This document shows positions 1 through 9,456 of a DNA stretch of 64,000 bases, one piece after another. How positions within the stretch are numbered: position 1 is the first letter of the stretch; each line of letters opens with the position of its first letter. The notes under the pieces are model-generated. The model did no database searches and was not told the DNA's origin. It worked only from the letters and a program-made list of their open reading frames with translations. This DNA comes from Bog-756 sp963737625. GTDB lineage: Bacteria > Actinomycetota > Acidimicrobiia > Acidimicrobiales > RAAP-2. A program made the translations under genes and the position numbers. The stretch lies in NCBI GenBank assembly GCA_963737625.1, contig CAVTTK010000002.1, positions 1,426,001-1,490,000 on the forward strand. The letters run 5' to 3'.

Positions 1-625
1 AGAGGCACAGCGAGAACCAGACGCCCCCGGCGACCAGTACCGCGGCGACCCCTCCGACGCTGGGGACCCGCAGGGCCGAGGACAGTGGTTCGGCGATGGC
101 CACCGAGAACGCCGCCCACAGGGCCAATCCCACAAGGCAGCGACGGGCCAGCGTGGTGGTCCACCGGTGCATCTCCTCCTGGCGACCCTGGGCCGTGGCC
201 GCGGCGATGCGCCGGACCACCCCCACCAGGAGGGCCGAGCCGGGCATGGACAGGATGAAGAACAGCCCCAGCAGCTGGACCGCTCCCCCGTACTGCTGCG
301 CCGTGAGCAGCCGGGCCACGAGGACGGTGGCCAGGATGTTGAGTCCATTGGCCACCAGTCCCCCGACAGCCAGGGGCCCGGCCTGGAGGACTCCTCCGAC
401 GAAGGAATCGCTGCCCTCGCCCTCGCCCGGGTCCTCCGACCCGTCGGACGCGTGGTCGGCATCGCCGGTCGTGGTGCGGGAGCCGTTGGACCCTGACCCG
501 GGCTGGCCTGCCGCAGGGGGACCGCGCGTCCCGGAGAGGAACGGGTCGGTCATCAGACCGCCCGAGGGTGTGAGGGCGATGGTGTCGACCAGTGAGTCCT
601 CGACGACCCGTAGGTCGTCGGTCAT
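1..625 (-). CDS. Wzx-type polysaccharide flippase, partial (C-terminal part lies outside the window)
   Basis: Only the N-terminal part is present; the reading frame runs off the left edge. After a low-complexity Gly/Pro/Ser/Asp-rich cytoplasmic leader, the minus strand encodes hydrophobic segments such as AGPLAVGGLVANGLNILATV followed by ARLLTAQQYGGAVQ. That pattern (first membrane helix, then a 'LLTxxxYG' loop) is typical of the MATE/Wzx oligosaccharide flippase and polysaccharide biosynthesis family, which moves lipid-linked glycan units across the membrane. The ATG at 625 is chosen because a GGGGAG stretch lies upstream, although its spacing is long. The frame is open further up to an ATG at 802, so the leader could be 59 residues longer. 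The family call rests on the fold-like pattern in about 200 residues. The neighbouring acyltransferases and glycosyltransferases support a surface-glycan role. Confidence 0.6.
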   Translation of the reverse strand, partial: MTDDLRVVEDSLVDTIALTPSGGLMTDPFLSGTRGPPAAGQPGSGSNGSRTTTGDADHASDGSEDPGEGEGSDSFVGGVLQAGPLAVGGLVANGLNILATVLVARLLTAQQYGGAVQLLGLFFILSMPGSALLVGVVRRIAAATAQGRQEEMHRWTTTLARRCLVGLALWAAFSVAIAEPLSSALRVPSVGGVAAVLVAGGVWFSLCL

Positions 626-1010
626 GGTCGGCGGGCCAGTCTCCCCACCGGATGCTCCGCCACCCGGACCGTCCGGATGCGGACCGCCCGCGCCGCCCGG
701 ATCACCGGCGTTCGCTTGCTGCTGGCCCGGCGCGGCCTCTCCATCCGCGTGCTGATCCGGCCCGCGGCCCGCACCCCGGCTCCTCAGGAGTCGCCAGACC
801 ATCGACGCGTCAGGGCCCGGCGGGGCCGGCCGGGTGGCGCACCCTGCCTGATGCCACACGGCCGGAGGCCAGACTGCCTAATGACCAACGGATGTGGGGC
901 ATGGCGGGCCGGAAGGTAGCCACGTCGCTGCCCGGACCTCGCATCGATACCCTTTCCTCACGTCCTCCGGGTCGGAGGGCCCACTCTCGCCGTACGGCCT
1001 CCGGCATTGA

Positions 1011-1040
1011 GCTCACCACCGGGGATGGCCGGTGGTGAGC
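1011..1040 (-). terminator. Strong hairpin downstream of the acyltransferase gene
   Basis: A perfect 12-bp inverted repeat, GCTCACCACCGG and CCGGTGGTGAGC, encloses a 6-nt loop. It lies 126 bp past the stop of the leftward acyltransferase gene, in the 540-bp gap before the flippase, so it could end that transcript. No T-run follows, so a Rho-independent terminator is only inferred. I see nothing else in 626-1165. Confidence 0.45.
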
Positions 1041-1165
1041 CGACCCAACGGAGCGCGTCCGGCGGCCCAGGGTTGACGTCCCGGGGGCCCTCCCGTTCGG
1101 TATGAGCGCCACACGATACCCCGCGGGCGCGCCCGACGAGGGCCCCGAGGTCGGGAGGGTGGTGA

Positions 1166-3337
1166 TCAGCCGGTGGTCGGGGTCGGCCCGGGACCGCTCC
1201 GGATCCGCTCGTGGGGCAGGCCCAGCTGCACGAGTGCGGGGAGGATTCGGGGCCGCAGGAGCATTCCCCCGTATACGGAGATGTGTTCGTTGTCATCGTC
1301 CCGTACGGAGATCCCCTCGATCATGGAGCGGTAGACGCCGCCGGGATCGAGCATGCGGTTCAGGTCGATGAGCGACGCCACCTTGGGATAGCGGGCCACC
1401 GTGGCCCGGACCAGGGCGTTGTACTGGTTGGTGCGGGCGGGCTGGTTGATGTCCCACGGGGTGCCGTCGGGAGCCTCGGTGGTCTGGGTGATGTAAGGAA
1501 GGGTGAAGATCACCACGTGGGCTCCCCGGGACGACAGGATCCTGATGGCCGTGCCCAGCTCGGCGGCGAGGACCCGGTCCCAGGCGGTCTCGCCGATACG
1601 CGTCCAACGGCCGTCGATGATCCGGTCGGAGACCTCCCAGCGGCCGAGCAGGACGGCCACCACGTCGGGGTTCTGGAGGTCGATCCGTTGCTGCCACGTC
1701 TGCTGCCAGTTGGCGCACCCTTGGGCCGCCTGGGTGATGGAGCCCTCGATGTTGACGATCGAGGTGGGGTCGAGGTCGCACCCCAGGATGCCCTGGTCGT
1801 CGAGGACCGCACCCCACGAGGCCGCCTGCACGCCCAGGCCCGAGCCCAAGGTCTCGGCCAGCGAGTCGCCGACGAGGAGGACGTGGACGTGATGTCCGGG
1901 GACCAGCCCGGCCGGCGCATGGGAAGGTACGGCGAAGAGCCCCACCTTCTTCGGGGCCTTGAGGGCGACCTGGGGCGGGGGTGGGAGCGTGGTCAGGACG
2001 AGCGCCGTGACCACGAGGACCAGGCCCACCGGGATGGCCGCCGTGAGATGCCAGTCCCGAAGCGCCCGGCGGTTGCGGATCGGCATCTCGACCAGGTGGT
2101 ACGAGGTGGCGGCGGCGGCTCCGGTGGCGGCCAGCCTCACCAGGAGCAGCGAGGTGCCCGACAGACCGGTGTGCTGGCCGTCGATCATCAGGAACATGGG
2201 GAAGTGGTAGAGGTACAGGCCGTAGGAGATGCGGCCCACGTAGCCCAGGGCGCCGAGGGACAGGATCCGGGAGAGGAGGTCCTCGGGGCGAACCACCACC
2301 AAGAGGATCACCGCCGCGGTGGCTCCGGCCACCAGCAGGAATCCCCCGTCGTAGAGGAAGTCGTTCTGGCCACTCACCGCATGGAGGGCCCACAGGAGTG
2401 ACGCGGCCCCCACCCCTCCGATCAGGGAGATCGGCCAGCCCGGGTGTCGGCTGGTGAGAGAGCGACGCGTCACGGTGTCCCCGGTGTCCCCGGCGTCCTC
2501 TGGGGCGGTGTCCTCACGTGCGGGCCGGGCCCACCGCGAGATCCGGGGGATCACCACGGCCAGCAGGGCTCCGACCATGACCTCTTGGACCCGGGTCTGG
2601 GTGCCGTAGTAGAGGCTGGTCACACTGACGCCCTGGTGGAACAGCGCCGTCGTGGCCACGGTCGACGCCAGGACGCCCAGGGCCGCCACGGCGGCCACCC
2701 CGCGACGACCGCGCCGGCGCATGACGACCAGGGCCAGGGCCGGCCACACCAGGTAGAACTGCTCCTCGACCGCCAGGGACCAGGTGTGCAGCAGTGGCGA
2801 CGGTGGGCCGAACCGGACGAAATAGTTCGCCCCGGTGGCGATGAAGCGCCAATTGGCCACGTAGGCCAAGGTGGACAGAGCGTCCCCCCGCAGGGAACTC
2901 AGGGTGCTGGGTAGGGCGAACCACCGGGCATAGGCGGCCACCAGCACCATGGTCAGGAACAGGGCGGGGAGCAACCGGCGGGCTCGCCGTTCGTAGAACG
3001 TTCGGAATCGCACCGTTCCTGTGGTCGACCACTCCCCCACCAGGAGCGACGTGATCAGGTAGCCGGACAGGACGAAGAAGATGTCGACGCCCAGGAGGCC
3101 GCCACCGGCCCAGGAGACACCCCCGTGGAAGGCCAGGACCCCCAGCACGGCGACGGCCCGGATGCCGTCCAGGCCGGCCACATGGGGCCCGGAGCGCCTG
3201 GCCGGCGCCCCGGCCTCGGGCGCCAGGTCAGGATCAGCGCCTGGTGGGCTCGGAGCTTCCGGTTCCTCGTCGGACACGAGGTCCACGGTCGTCACGGCTG
3301 ACGATCGTTGCACGTTCGTGCCTCCCCGTAGGTGCAA
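1166..3337 (-). CDS. Acyltransferase 3 family membrane protein with C-terminal SGNH domain (OafA-like)
   Basis: This 723-residue protein has the two-part layout of OafA/YrhL-type O-acyltransferases. Residues about 50-430 form the multi-helix acyltransferase 3 domain, with the conserved DGIRAVAVLGVLAFH motif whose His is catalytic in the family, and 'GVDIFFVLSGYLIT'. After a final membrane helix comes an SGNH hydrolase-like domain with GDSLAETLG (Ser near residue 490) and a C-terminal NEHIS motif (catalytic His near 684). Family members transfer acetyl or other acyl groups onto sugars of cell-surface polysaccharides. It is divergent from, and 65 bp away from, a glycosyltransferase gene. A paralog with the same length, motif spacing and partner type lies at 9457-11668. 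The start at 3337 is the first ATG; the first 45 residues are poorly conserved in type and the start could be later. Confidence 0.88.
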   Translation of the reverse strand: MHLRGGTNVQRSSAVTTVDLVSDEEPEAPSPPGADPDLAPEAGAPARRSGPHVAGLDGIRAVAVLGVLAFHGGVSWAGGGLLGVDIFFVLSGYLITSLLVGEWSTTGTVRFRTFYERRARRLLPALFLTMVLVAAYARWFALPSTLSSLRGDALSTLAYVANWRFIATGANYFVRFGPPSPLLHTWSLAVEEQFYLVWPALALVVMRRRGRRGVAAVAALGVLASTVATTALFHQGVSVTSLYYGTQTRVQEVMVGALLAVVIPRISRWARPAREDTAPEDAGDTGDTVTRRSLTSRHPGWPISLIGGVGAASLLWALHAVSGQNDFLYDGGFLLVAGATAAVILLVVVRPEDLLSRILSLGALGYVGRISYGLYLYHFPMFLMIDGQHTGLSGTSLLLVRLAATGAAAATSYHLVEMPIRNRRALRDWHLTAAIPVGLVLVVTALVLTTLPPPPQVALKAPKKVGLFAVPSHAPAGLVPGHHVHVLLVGDSLAETLGSGLGVQAASWGAVLDDQGILGCDLDPTSIVNIEGSITQAAQGCANWQQTWQQRIDLQNPDVVAVLLGRWEVSDRIIDGRWTRIGETAWDRVLAAELGTAIRILSSRGAHVVIFTLPYITQTTEAPDGTPWDINQPARTNQYNALVRATVARYPKVASLIDLNRMLDPGGVYRSMIEGISVRDDDNEHISVYGGMLLRPRILPALVQLGLPHERIRSGPGPTPTTG

Positions 3338-3402
3338 CCCCCATGGGCCGGTCCGACGGGGGATCCCTTTCAGCCCATCCGGGCGACATAGGCTGACCGC
3401 TC

Positions 3403-4824
3403 ATGCCCCGCCGGAGCCACGCCCTGCCGCGTTGGTGGCTGTGGTTGGGACTGTGGACGACGGTGGGTCTGGCCATCCGGTTGATCACCGTCTACAGCCA
3501 GCCCCACAAGGTCGCCGGGGGCGATGCCTACTTCTACCATTACGGGGCCAACCTGCTGGTCAGTGGGCATGGATTCATCAATCCCTACCTCTACATCCCC
3601 CACGGGGCCCACCACGCCGTGCAATCGGCGTCCTTCCCTCCCCTCTTCATCCTCCTGGTGGCCATCCCCTCGGCCGTCGGCCTGAAGACCTTCCTGGCCG
3701 AGCGGGTCTGGTGCTGTGTGCTCGGCGCCGCGGCCATCGTGGTCTGCGGCTACACGGGCCGGGAGATCGCCGGGCGCCGGGTGGGTCTCATCGCCGCCTT
3801 CCTGCTGGCGGTGTACCCCAACATATGGATGACCGACGAACTGGCCCTGTCCGAGACCATCGCCCCCCTGCTCGTCGCCGGAGTGCTCTGGTTCACCTAC
3901 CGGTTCTGGAAGAGCCCCACCCTCCCGAGGGCCGTCTGGTTGGCCGCCTCGCTCGGGGTGGCCATGCTCGGACGGGACGAACTGACGGTACTGGTGGTGT
4001 TCATCTTCGTCCCCATCGTCCTGCTGGCCCGGGCGCTCACCTGGAAGCGCCGGTTCGTCACCCTCGGCATCGGGCTGCTGGTCACGGCCCTCGTGGTGGC
4101 CCCGTGGGTCGGCTACAACCTGAGCCGATTCGACCAGCCGGTCTTTATCAGCAGCGGGCTCGGGGTGACCCTGGCATCGGCCGACTGCCCCACGACCTAC
4201 TCGGGAGAGTTCGAGGGCTACTGGTCGATGAAGTGCGCGCTGGCCTACGCCGCCCGGCCGTCGGTCAACATCCACGCCGACGAGTCGGTGGAGGGCGCCG
4301 AGCTTCAGCACCTGGCTCTGGACTACGTCAGGGCCCACGAGAACCGGCTGGTCCCGGTGACCCTGGCCAAGGTGGGTCGGGCCTTCGGCTTCTTCCACCC
4401 CATGCAGCAGATCTACTTCGACTACTACGTGGAGACCCGGCCCTACCGGTGGGCGGTGACCGGCCTCTTCTCCTACTACGTCCTGTTGGCCCTGTCCGTC
4501 GGGGGGACGGTGGTGCTCCGACGGCGCCGCATCCCGTCGTTCCCTCTGTGGGCGATCGGCCTCCAGGTGGTGTGCTCGGTCGTCCTCACCTTCGGCCAGA
4601 CCCGCTATCGGACGACCTTCGAGGTCTCGCTGGTACTATTGGCCGCCGTCCAGCTCGAGTGGTTCTGGTCGCGGTTGCGGAGAGGCAGCGACCCGGAGGC
4701 CGATGCCGTGCCGGGTCCCGCTCCGGAACCCGGTCCCTCCGAAACCGTCCACGAACCACCCTCCGGAGGGCTGCCCGGCGACCGGGCGGATGAGCAGGCG
4801 GCGGTGGCCGCCTCGACCGAGTAG
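3403..4824 (+). CDS. Polytopic GT-C (GT39/ArnT-like) glycosyltransferase
   Basis: This 473-residue protein has about ten predicted hydrophobic segments. Its early luminal loop reads 'GGDAYFYHYGANLLV', followed by 'HHAVQSASFPPLF', the layout seen in ArnT/PMT-type glycosyltransferases that use polyprenyl-phosphate sugars outside the membrane. The acidic residue of the first loop is the expected catalytic site in this superfamily. The C-terminus is a charged, low-complexity tail. It is very similar along its length to the protein at 7880-9298, sharing blocks such as GYTGREI, GRRVGLIAAFL, RVWCC and LTFGQTRYR, so the two are recent paralogs. It is divergent from the upstream acyltransferase and 25 bp before the GT2 gene. 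The acceptor and donor sugar cannot be told from sequence. Confidence 0.82.
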   Translation: MPRRSHALPRWWLWLGLWTTVGLAIRLITVYSQPHKVAGGDAYFYHYGANLLVSGHGFINPYLYIPHGAHHAVQSASFPPLFILLVAIPSAVGLKTFLAERVWCCVLGAAAIVVCGYTGREIAGRRVGLIAAFLLAVYPNIWMTDELALSETIAPLLVAGVLWFTYRFWKSPTLPRAVWLAASLGVAMLGRDELTVLVVFIFVPIVLLARALTWKRRFVTLGIGLLVTALVVAPWVGYNLSRFDQPVFISSGLGVTLASADCPTTYSGEFEGYWSMKCALAYAARPSVNIHADESVEGAELQHLALDYVRAHENRLVPVTLAKVGRAFGFFHPMQQIYFDYYVETRPYRWAVTGLFSYYVLLALSVGGTVVLRRRRIPSFPLWAIGLQVVCSVVLTFGQTRYRTTFEVSLVLLAAVQLEWFWSRLRRGSDPEADAVPGPAPEPGPSETVHEPPSGGLPGDRADEQAAVAASTE

Positions 4825-4849
4825 CCACAGGTAGGACGACGAGACCCAG

Positions 4850-5599
4850 ATGCCCAACGACTCGAAGATCCTCGTGGTGCTCCCGGCGCTCAACGAGGAG
4901 CGCTCGGTGGGTGTCGTCGTGAAAGAGGTCGTGACCGCGGTCCCCGAGTGCACGGTCCTGGTGGTCGACGACGGTTCGGTCGACGGCACGGCGGCCCAGG
5001 CGCGGGAGGCGGGGGCCCAGGTGGTATCCAACCCGTTCAACCTCGGGGTGGGTGGGGCCATGCGGGTGGGGTTCCGGGTGGCGCGGGCCCACGGGTACGA
5101 CGTGCTGGTCCAGGTGGATGCCGACGGCCAGCACGACGCCCGTGACATCGGGTTGCTGCTGGCCGCGTTCGACGACGAGCCCGGGCCCCAGGTGGTCATC
5201 GGGGCCCGGTTCGCCGGGCGGGGGGACATCGCCGTGCCCCGGGCACGCCGGGCGGCCATGCGCCTGCTGGCCCGGTACCTGTCCCGGGTGACCCGCACCA
5301 AGCTGACCGACGTGACCTCGGGCTTCCGTGCCCACAACCGGGCCGGGATCGAACTCTTCGCCCGCAGCTATCCGGCCGACTACCTCTCGGACACGGTCGA
5401 GTCCCTGATCATCGCGGCCGACGCCGGGGGCCGGGTACACCAGGTTCCGGTGACCATGCGCCCCCGACTGGCCGGATCACCCAGTCAGTCACCGGTGCGG
5501 GCCGCCCTCTACCTGCTGCGGGTGATGACGGTCCTGGTGCTCTCGGTGTTCCGCCGCCACTCCAATCCCAACCGAACCCGCAGGACGGAGGCCCTATGA
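4850..5599 (+). CDS. Family 2 glycosyltransferase (polyprenyl-phosphate sugar synthase-like)
   Basis: This 249-residue protein has a GT-A fold signature: VVLPALNEE near the N-terminus, VVDDGSVDGT, and QVDADGQHD carrying the acidic metal-binding residues. The start and length suit the DPM1-like branch of GT2, which loads a sugar from a nucleotide donor onto a polyprenyl phosphate. Such lipid-linked sugars are the donors used by GT-C enzymes like its two neighbours. Its stop overlaps the start of the DUF2304 gene by 4 nt (ATGA). GT2 plus DUF2304 is a common pairing in bacterial and archaeal genomes, which supports the call. Confidence 0.85.
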   Translation: MPNDSKILVVLPALNEERSVGVVVKEVVTAVPECTVLVVDDGSVDGTAAQAREAGAQVVSNPFNLGVGGAMRVGFRVARAHGYDVLVQVDADGQHDARDIGLLLAAFDDEPGPQVVIGARFAGRGDIAVPRARRAAMRLLARYLSRVTRTKLTDVTSGFRAHNRAGIELFARSYPADYLSDTVESLIIAADAGGRVHQVPVTMRPRLAGSPSQSPVRAALYLLRVMTVLVLSVFRRHSNPNRTRRTEAL

Positions 5600-5950
5600 C
5601 CGGAGTCCACATCATCGCCCTGGTGAGCGCCCTCGTCACCCTCACCGTGATCATCGAGCTCTCCCGGCGGCGCCACCTGCACGAGAAGTACGCCATCATG
5701 TGGCTGGCGGTGGCGCGTGGTCATCGCCTTCTTCGCCATCTTCCCCGGGCTGTTCAACTCCCTGGCCCACGCCTTCGGGGTGAAGAACCCGCCTGACCTG
5801 CTGACGGTCATGGCCGCGCTCTTCCTGCTCACGGTGTGCGTCCGCCTCAGCTGGGAGGTCGGCCGACTCGAGGACCACAGTCGGGCCCTGGCCGAAGAGG
5901 TGGCCCTCCTCCGCAAGGACCTCGACGACCGGACGCTGGAGAGCACCTGA
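5596..5950 (+). CDS. DUF2304 family small membrane protein, interrupted by an apparent +1 frameshift
   Basis: Read with one base skipped near 5710-5717, this gives a protein of about 117 residues. It begins MTGVHIIALVSALVTL, continues through LHEKYAIMWLAVA, and resumes as VVIAFFAIFPGLFNSLAHAFGV. The rest has a third hydrophobic segment and a charged C-terminal helix. Three short membrane helices and the 'KYAIMWL...FPGL' spacing match DUF2304, a family of unknown function that usually follows a GT2 gene, as here (4-nt overlap). Unshifted, the first frame ends at 5796 after 66 residues and the second begins at 5717. Because both halves are well conserved in type, a consensus insertion error is more likely than a dead gene. 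Confidence 0.72.
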
Positions 5951-6007
5951 CCGGACCCCGACGACGGGGAAGGCGGGAACGTCAGCCGGCGAGGTGGGCC
6001 GGTGCGG

Positions 6008-7502
6008 TCACACCGAGGGCTTGCGGGGGAGGATCGGGGCGTCCCGGCCCGTCCCCCCGGAACGGCTGGAGGGACGTTCACTGCCGGAGTCGTGCTCCTC
6101 GTGGTACTCCTCCTCGACGTTGACCGACCAGATGTCGTGGTGGGCACCGTGGATGTTCTCGACGGTGAGCATGGCCGTGTACATGGAGTGGTCCTGGTTG
6201 TTGTACTTGTGCATGCCGTTGCGGCCCACCGGGTGCACGTTGGGGGCGTGCTGCTCGAACCACCGTCGGATGACCTCCACGTTGTCGCGGTAGACGTCGT
6301 CGTAGACCGGGTAGGCCTTGGGCATGCGGACCACGTAGCCGGCCTCCACGTCGGAGGGCTCGACCAGCCCGATGGTGGCCAGCTCCTTCGTGCCCAGGGC
6401 CACCAGCTCGTCGTCCGAGCAGTTCCACAGCTCGTCGCCCTCGAACACGAAGTACTCCATGCCCAGGCAGGTCCGGCCGTCCTTGACCAGGAAGGGCGAC
6501 CACGAACCGAAGTTCTGGATCCGGCCCACCTTCACGTCGGGGGAGTGGATGTAGATCCAGTTGTCGGGGAAGCCCCGCTCCACCGGCACCACCAGGGCCA
6601 CGGTGATGAAGTCGCGGTAGTGGAGGTCGTCGGCGGCCCGACGGACCTCCTCGGGGACCGGCGGGTCCACGATGCGGGCCAGCGAGGTGAAGGGCATGGA
6701 GGAGATCACGTGGGACACGTCGATGCGCTCCTCGGTCCCGCCCGACGCCACGGTGACGGCCACGGCGGCCCCGTCCTCGACATGGACGGTGGTGGCCGCC
6801 GTCTCCATGCGGACCGAGGCCCCCGCCGCCTCGATCTGCTCGGTGCACCGCTCCCACATCATGCCCGGGACCGTACTTGGGGTACTGGAACTCCTCGATG
6901 AGGCTGGTGACCTGCTTGGACTTGTCGCGTCGGGATCCGGCCAGTGAGGCGCGGATCGGCTCCCATACCGCATTCCACAGGGACATCCCCTTGATCCGCT
7001 GGGCACCCCAGTCGGCCGAGATCTCGGAGGCGGACACCGCCCACAGCTTCTCGTTGTAGGTCTTGAAGAAGTGGTCGTAGAGGCGCCATCCGTAGTTGGA
7101 GACGATGTACCCCTCCAGGGTGGTCAGGTCCTTCGGGGGGTGGATCCTCACCCAGAGGAACGAGAGGCCGCATAGGAATGCCTCGACCACCCCGAGGTTG
7201 GAGAGGGCGTTCCCCAGCTTGATCGGGTAGTCGTAGAACTTGCCGCCGTAGTAGATTCGACTCATGCGGGGACGGAGGAGGAAGTCCTCGGGAGGGAGCA
7301 CCTTGTGCCAGAACTCCTCCACCGGCCTCACCTTGGTGAAGAACCGGTGGCCGCCGATGTCGAAGCGCCAGCCGTCCCGCTCCACGGTGCGGCTGATGCC
7401 GCCGACCACCGAATCGTCCTCGACCACCACGACCGGGTCGCCCCGCTCCACCAGCTCGTAGGCGGCGGTGAGGCCGGCGGGACCCGCCCCGATGACCAGC
7501 AC
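6008..7502 (-). CDS. FAD-dependent UDP-galactopyranose-mutase/protoporphyrinogen-oxidase-like protein, apparent +1 frameshift
   Basis: The N-terminal half begins with the dinucleotide-binding motif VIGAGPAGLTAAYEL, followed by GGISRTVERDGWRFDIGGH (a GG-doublet region) and SRIYYGGKFYDYPIKL, as in UDP-galactopyranose mutase-like and amine-oxidase-fold flavoproteins. After FQYPKYGPG (about 6865) the frame changes by one extra base and continues as MMWERCTEQIEAAGASVRM to the end at 6008. The joined protein would be about 497 residues. Family members near glycosyltransferases usually act on nucleotide sugars; the substrate here is not determinable. The GTG at 7502 is given as the start because it sits just before the Rossmann motif. 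An alternative N-terminus, VTESDGTPSS at about 7570, would need a further frame change in a run of eight G/C at 7514-7521. Confidence 0.75.
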
Positions 7503-7879
7503 CGGCTCGGTGAGGGGGGGGAATCGCCGGGGGTCGCCGACGATGGTGTGCCGTCGGACTCCGTCACGTGACGATTCGTCTCATGGGCTGCACCTCTGGT
7601 GCGTTCGGTCATGGGCTGGGTTCTCGTCATCTGCGTGCGGTCCTGTCGCTTCGTCCTGTGATGCTGATGGAGACCGACCGACCCCGACCGTCGATTCCAT
7701 CCTGCGCCGCTCCCTCCCTCCATCCGCGGGGCGGCGGAGCGGCACTCCTGGGCACCGTCTCCCGGTCATGCACCGCCCCGCAGGTTAGCGGCTCACCTCC
7801 CCGGACCGTTGTACCCGGCGGCCGGTCCACTCGCCGCCGGGCCGGGCGGCGATGGCCACCGGGGCCCGGGCGGCCCCGT
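7503..7879. other. Intergenic stretch without a recognised gene
   Basis: The 377 bp between the leftward glycosyltransferase and the leftward FAD enzyme contain a run of eight identical bases at 7514-7521 and GC-rich imperfect palindromes near 7800-7860. No convincing coding frame or RNA gene is visible. The right end may hold the FAD-gene leader. Confidence 0.4.
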
Positions 7880-9298
7880 TCAGGGGGTGGCGACCGGGGT
7901 CACGAGGCCCGGGGGCCCGTCCGGGAGGGCGTCGGCCCGACCCACTCCCCCGTCGGCCGAATCCCCGGGGGTGATCTGGCCCGCTCCGGTCGGCCCGTCT
8001 CGGCGTCGGGTCCGGCTCCACAGCCAGTCCAGCTGGACGGCGGCCGCCAGTACCAGGGCCATCTCGAACGTGCTCCGGTACCGGGTCTGACCGAAGGTCA
8101 GGGCGACCGAGACGCACACGTCGAGGCCCACGGCCAGCAGGGGAAGGATGGGGACGCGCCGCCGACGGAGGATCACCAGCCCTCCGATGGAGAGGGCCAC
8201 CAGGGCGTAGTACATGCCCAGCCCGACCAGGGCCCACCGGTAGGGACGGGTCTCCACCGTGGAGTCCAGGCGGATCTGCTCCAGGGGATGGAAGAAGGCG
8301 AATGCCCGTCCCAGGCGGGCCATCTCCACCGGCAGGATGCGGTTCGTGTGGGCGCCGATGATGTGCAGCGCATCGGCCTGGGCCGCGGCCCCCTGCACCG
8401 ACTCGTCGGACCCCGGGTTGTACACCTTCTGCTTGATGGCCACGGCGCACTCCAGCGACCAGTAGCCCTCGTAGGGACCCCGGTACAGCTGTGCACAGTT
8501 GGACGAGGCCAGGGTCACGCCGAAGCCCGAGCTGATGAACACGGGGTCGTCGAACCGGCTCATGTTGTAGCCGACCCAGGGTCCGACGACGAGCAGGACG
8601 GTGAGTCCGCCGACGGCCAGCAGCCCCAGCCGCTGGCGCCACCGCAGGGCCGAGGCCATCAGGGTCAGGGGAACCAGGATGAACACCGCCAGCAGGGAGA
8701 GCTCGTCCCGGGCCAGCGCGGCCAGCCCGATGGATGCCCCCAGGCCGACGGCCGGCCAGAGACCGGGTCGCTTCCAGAACCGATAGGCCGTCCACAGCAC
8801 CAGGGCCACCAGCAACGGCGAGAGGGCCTCGGACAGGCCCAGCTCGTCGCTCATCCAGAGGTTGGGGTACACGGCCACCAGGAAGGCGGCGATGAGGCCG
8901 ACGCGTCGCCCGCCGATCTCGCGGCCCGTGTACCCGCAGAGGACCACGGCGCCCGCCCCGATGATGCAGCACCACACGCGCGTGGCGAAGAACGTCTTCA
9001 GTCCCAGGACGGACGGGACGGCCAGCACGAACACGAAGAGTGGTGGCCATGCCGCTGTCTGCACTTGGTGATGGGCGGTGCTGGAGTTGTAGATGAAAGG
9101 GTTGATGAATCCCTTTCCGGCCACGAGAAGGTTCGCCGCGTAGTGGAAGTAATAGCTGTCGCCACCAGGTGTTCGGTCCGATCGGCCCGGGCCGAACAGT
9201 GATGTCAGACGGATGCCGAGACCGACGGCCGTCCACAGGCCGAGCCACCCCCACCAGGCGCGGGCGGAATGTCTCCCCGTGCCTACCATGGACGACAA
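7880..9298 (-). CDS. Polytopic GT-C (GT39/ArnT-like) glycosyltransferase, paralog of 3403-4824
   Basis: This 472-residue protein has the same architecture as the enzyme at 3403-4824. The first luminal loop reads 'GGDSYYFHYAANLLV', then come HHQVQTAAWPPLF, GYTGREIGGRRVGLIAAFL, SDELGLSEALSP and the shared LTFGQTRYRSTFEM near the C-terminus. About ten hydrophobic segments are followed by a charged tail. A periplasm-facing sugar transfer from a lipid-linked donor is the expected role. It is divergent from an acyltransferase whose start is 158 bp away, mirroring the first pair. A GTG or second ATG just inside the given start is also possible. Confidence 0.82.
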   Translation of the reverse strand: MSSMVGTGRHSARAWWGWLGLWTAVGLGIRLTSLFGPGRSDRTPGGDSYYFHYAANLLVAGKGFINPFIYNSSTAHHQVQTAAWPPLFVFVLAVPSVLGLKTFFATRVWCCIIGAGAVVLCGYTGREIGGRRVGLIAAFLVAVYPNLWMSDELGLSEALSPLLVALVLWTAYRFWKRPGLWPAVGLGASIGLAALARDELSLLAVFILVPLTLMASALRWRQRLGLLAVGGLTVLLVVGPWVGYNMSRFDDPVFISSGFGVTLASSNCAQLYRGPYEGYWSLECAVAIKQKVYNPGSDESVQGAAAQADALHIIGAHTNRILPVEMARLGRAFAFFHPLEQIRLDSTVETRPYRWALVGLGMYYALVALSIGGLVILRRRRVPILPLLAVGLDVCVSVALTFGQTRYRSTFEMALVLAAAVQLDWLWSRTRRRDGPTGAGQITPGDSADGGVGRADALPDGPPGLVTPVATP

Positions 9299-9456
9299 CT
9301 CTATGCTGTGGTCTCCGGCGTTTTGCGAACCCGGGAGGCGTCACCAGCAGGGCTAGGAGTCCAGTGGAGACGTGCCCGCTGCGACACCGGCGCAACGATG
9401 GGCAACCGAGGGTTGGGAGTCGACGCCGTGTCGGGTCCCGAGGGGGGCAACGGTAG

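Noticed and set aside
1211..2401. Long open frames antisense to the acyltransferase, and similar long antisense frames elsewhere
   Set aside because: They are composition artefacts of high-GC third codon positions opposite well-supported genes and have low-complexity translations.
7503..7723. N-terminal extension of the FAD enzyme across the run of eight identical bases
   Set aside because: It would need a missing base, opposite to the other shifts, and the GTG at 7502 already gives an acceptable start; left as an alternative only.
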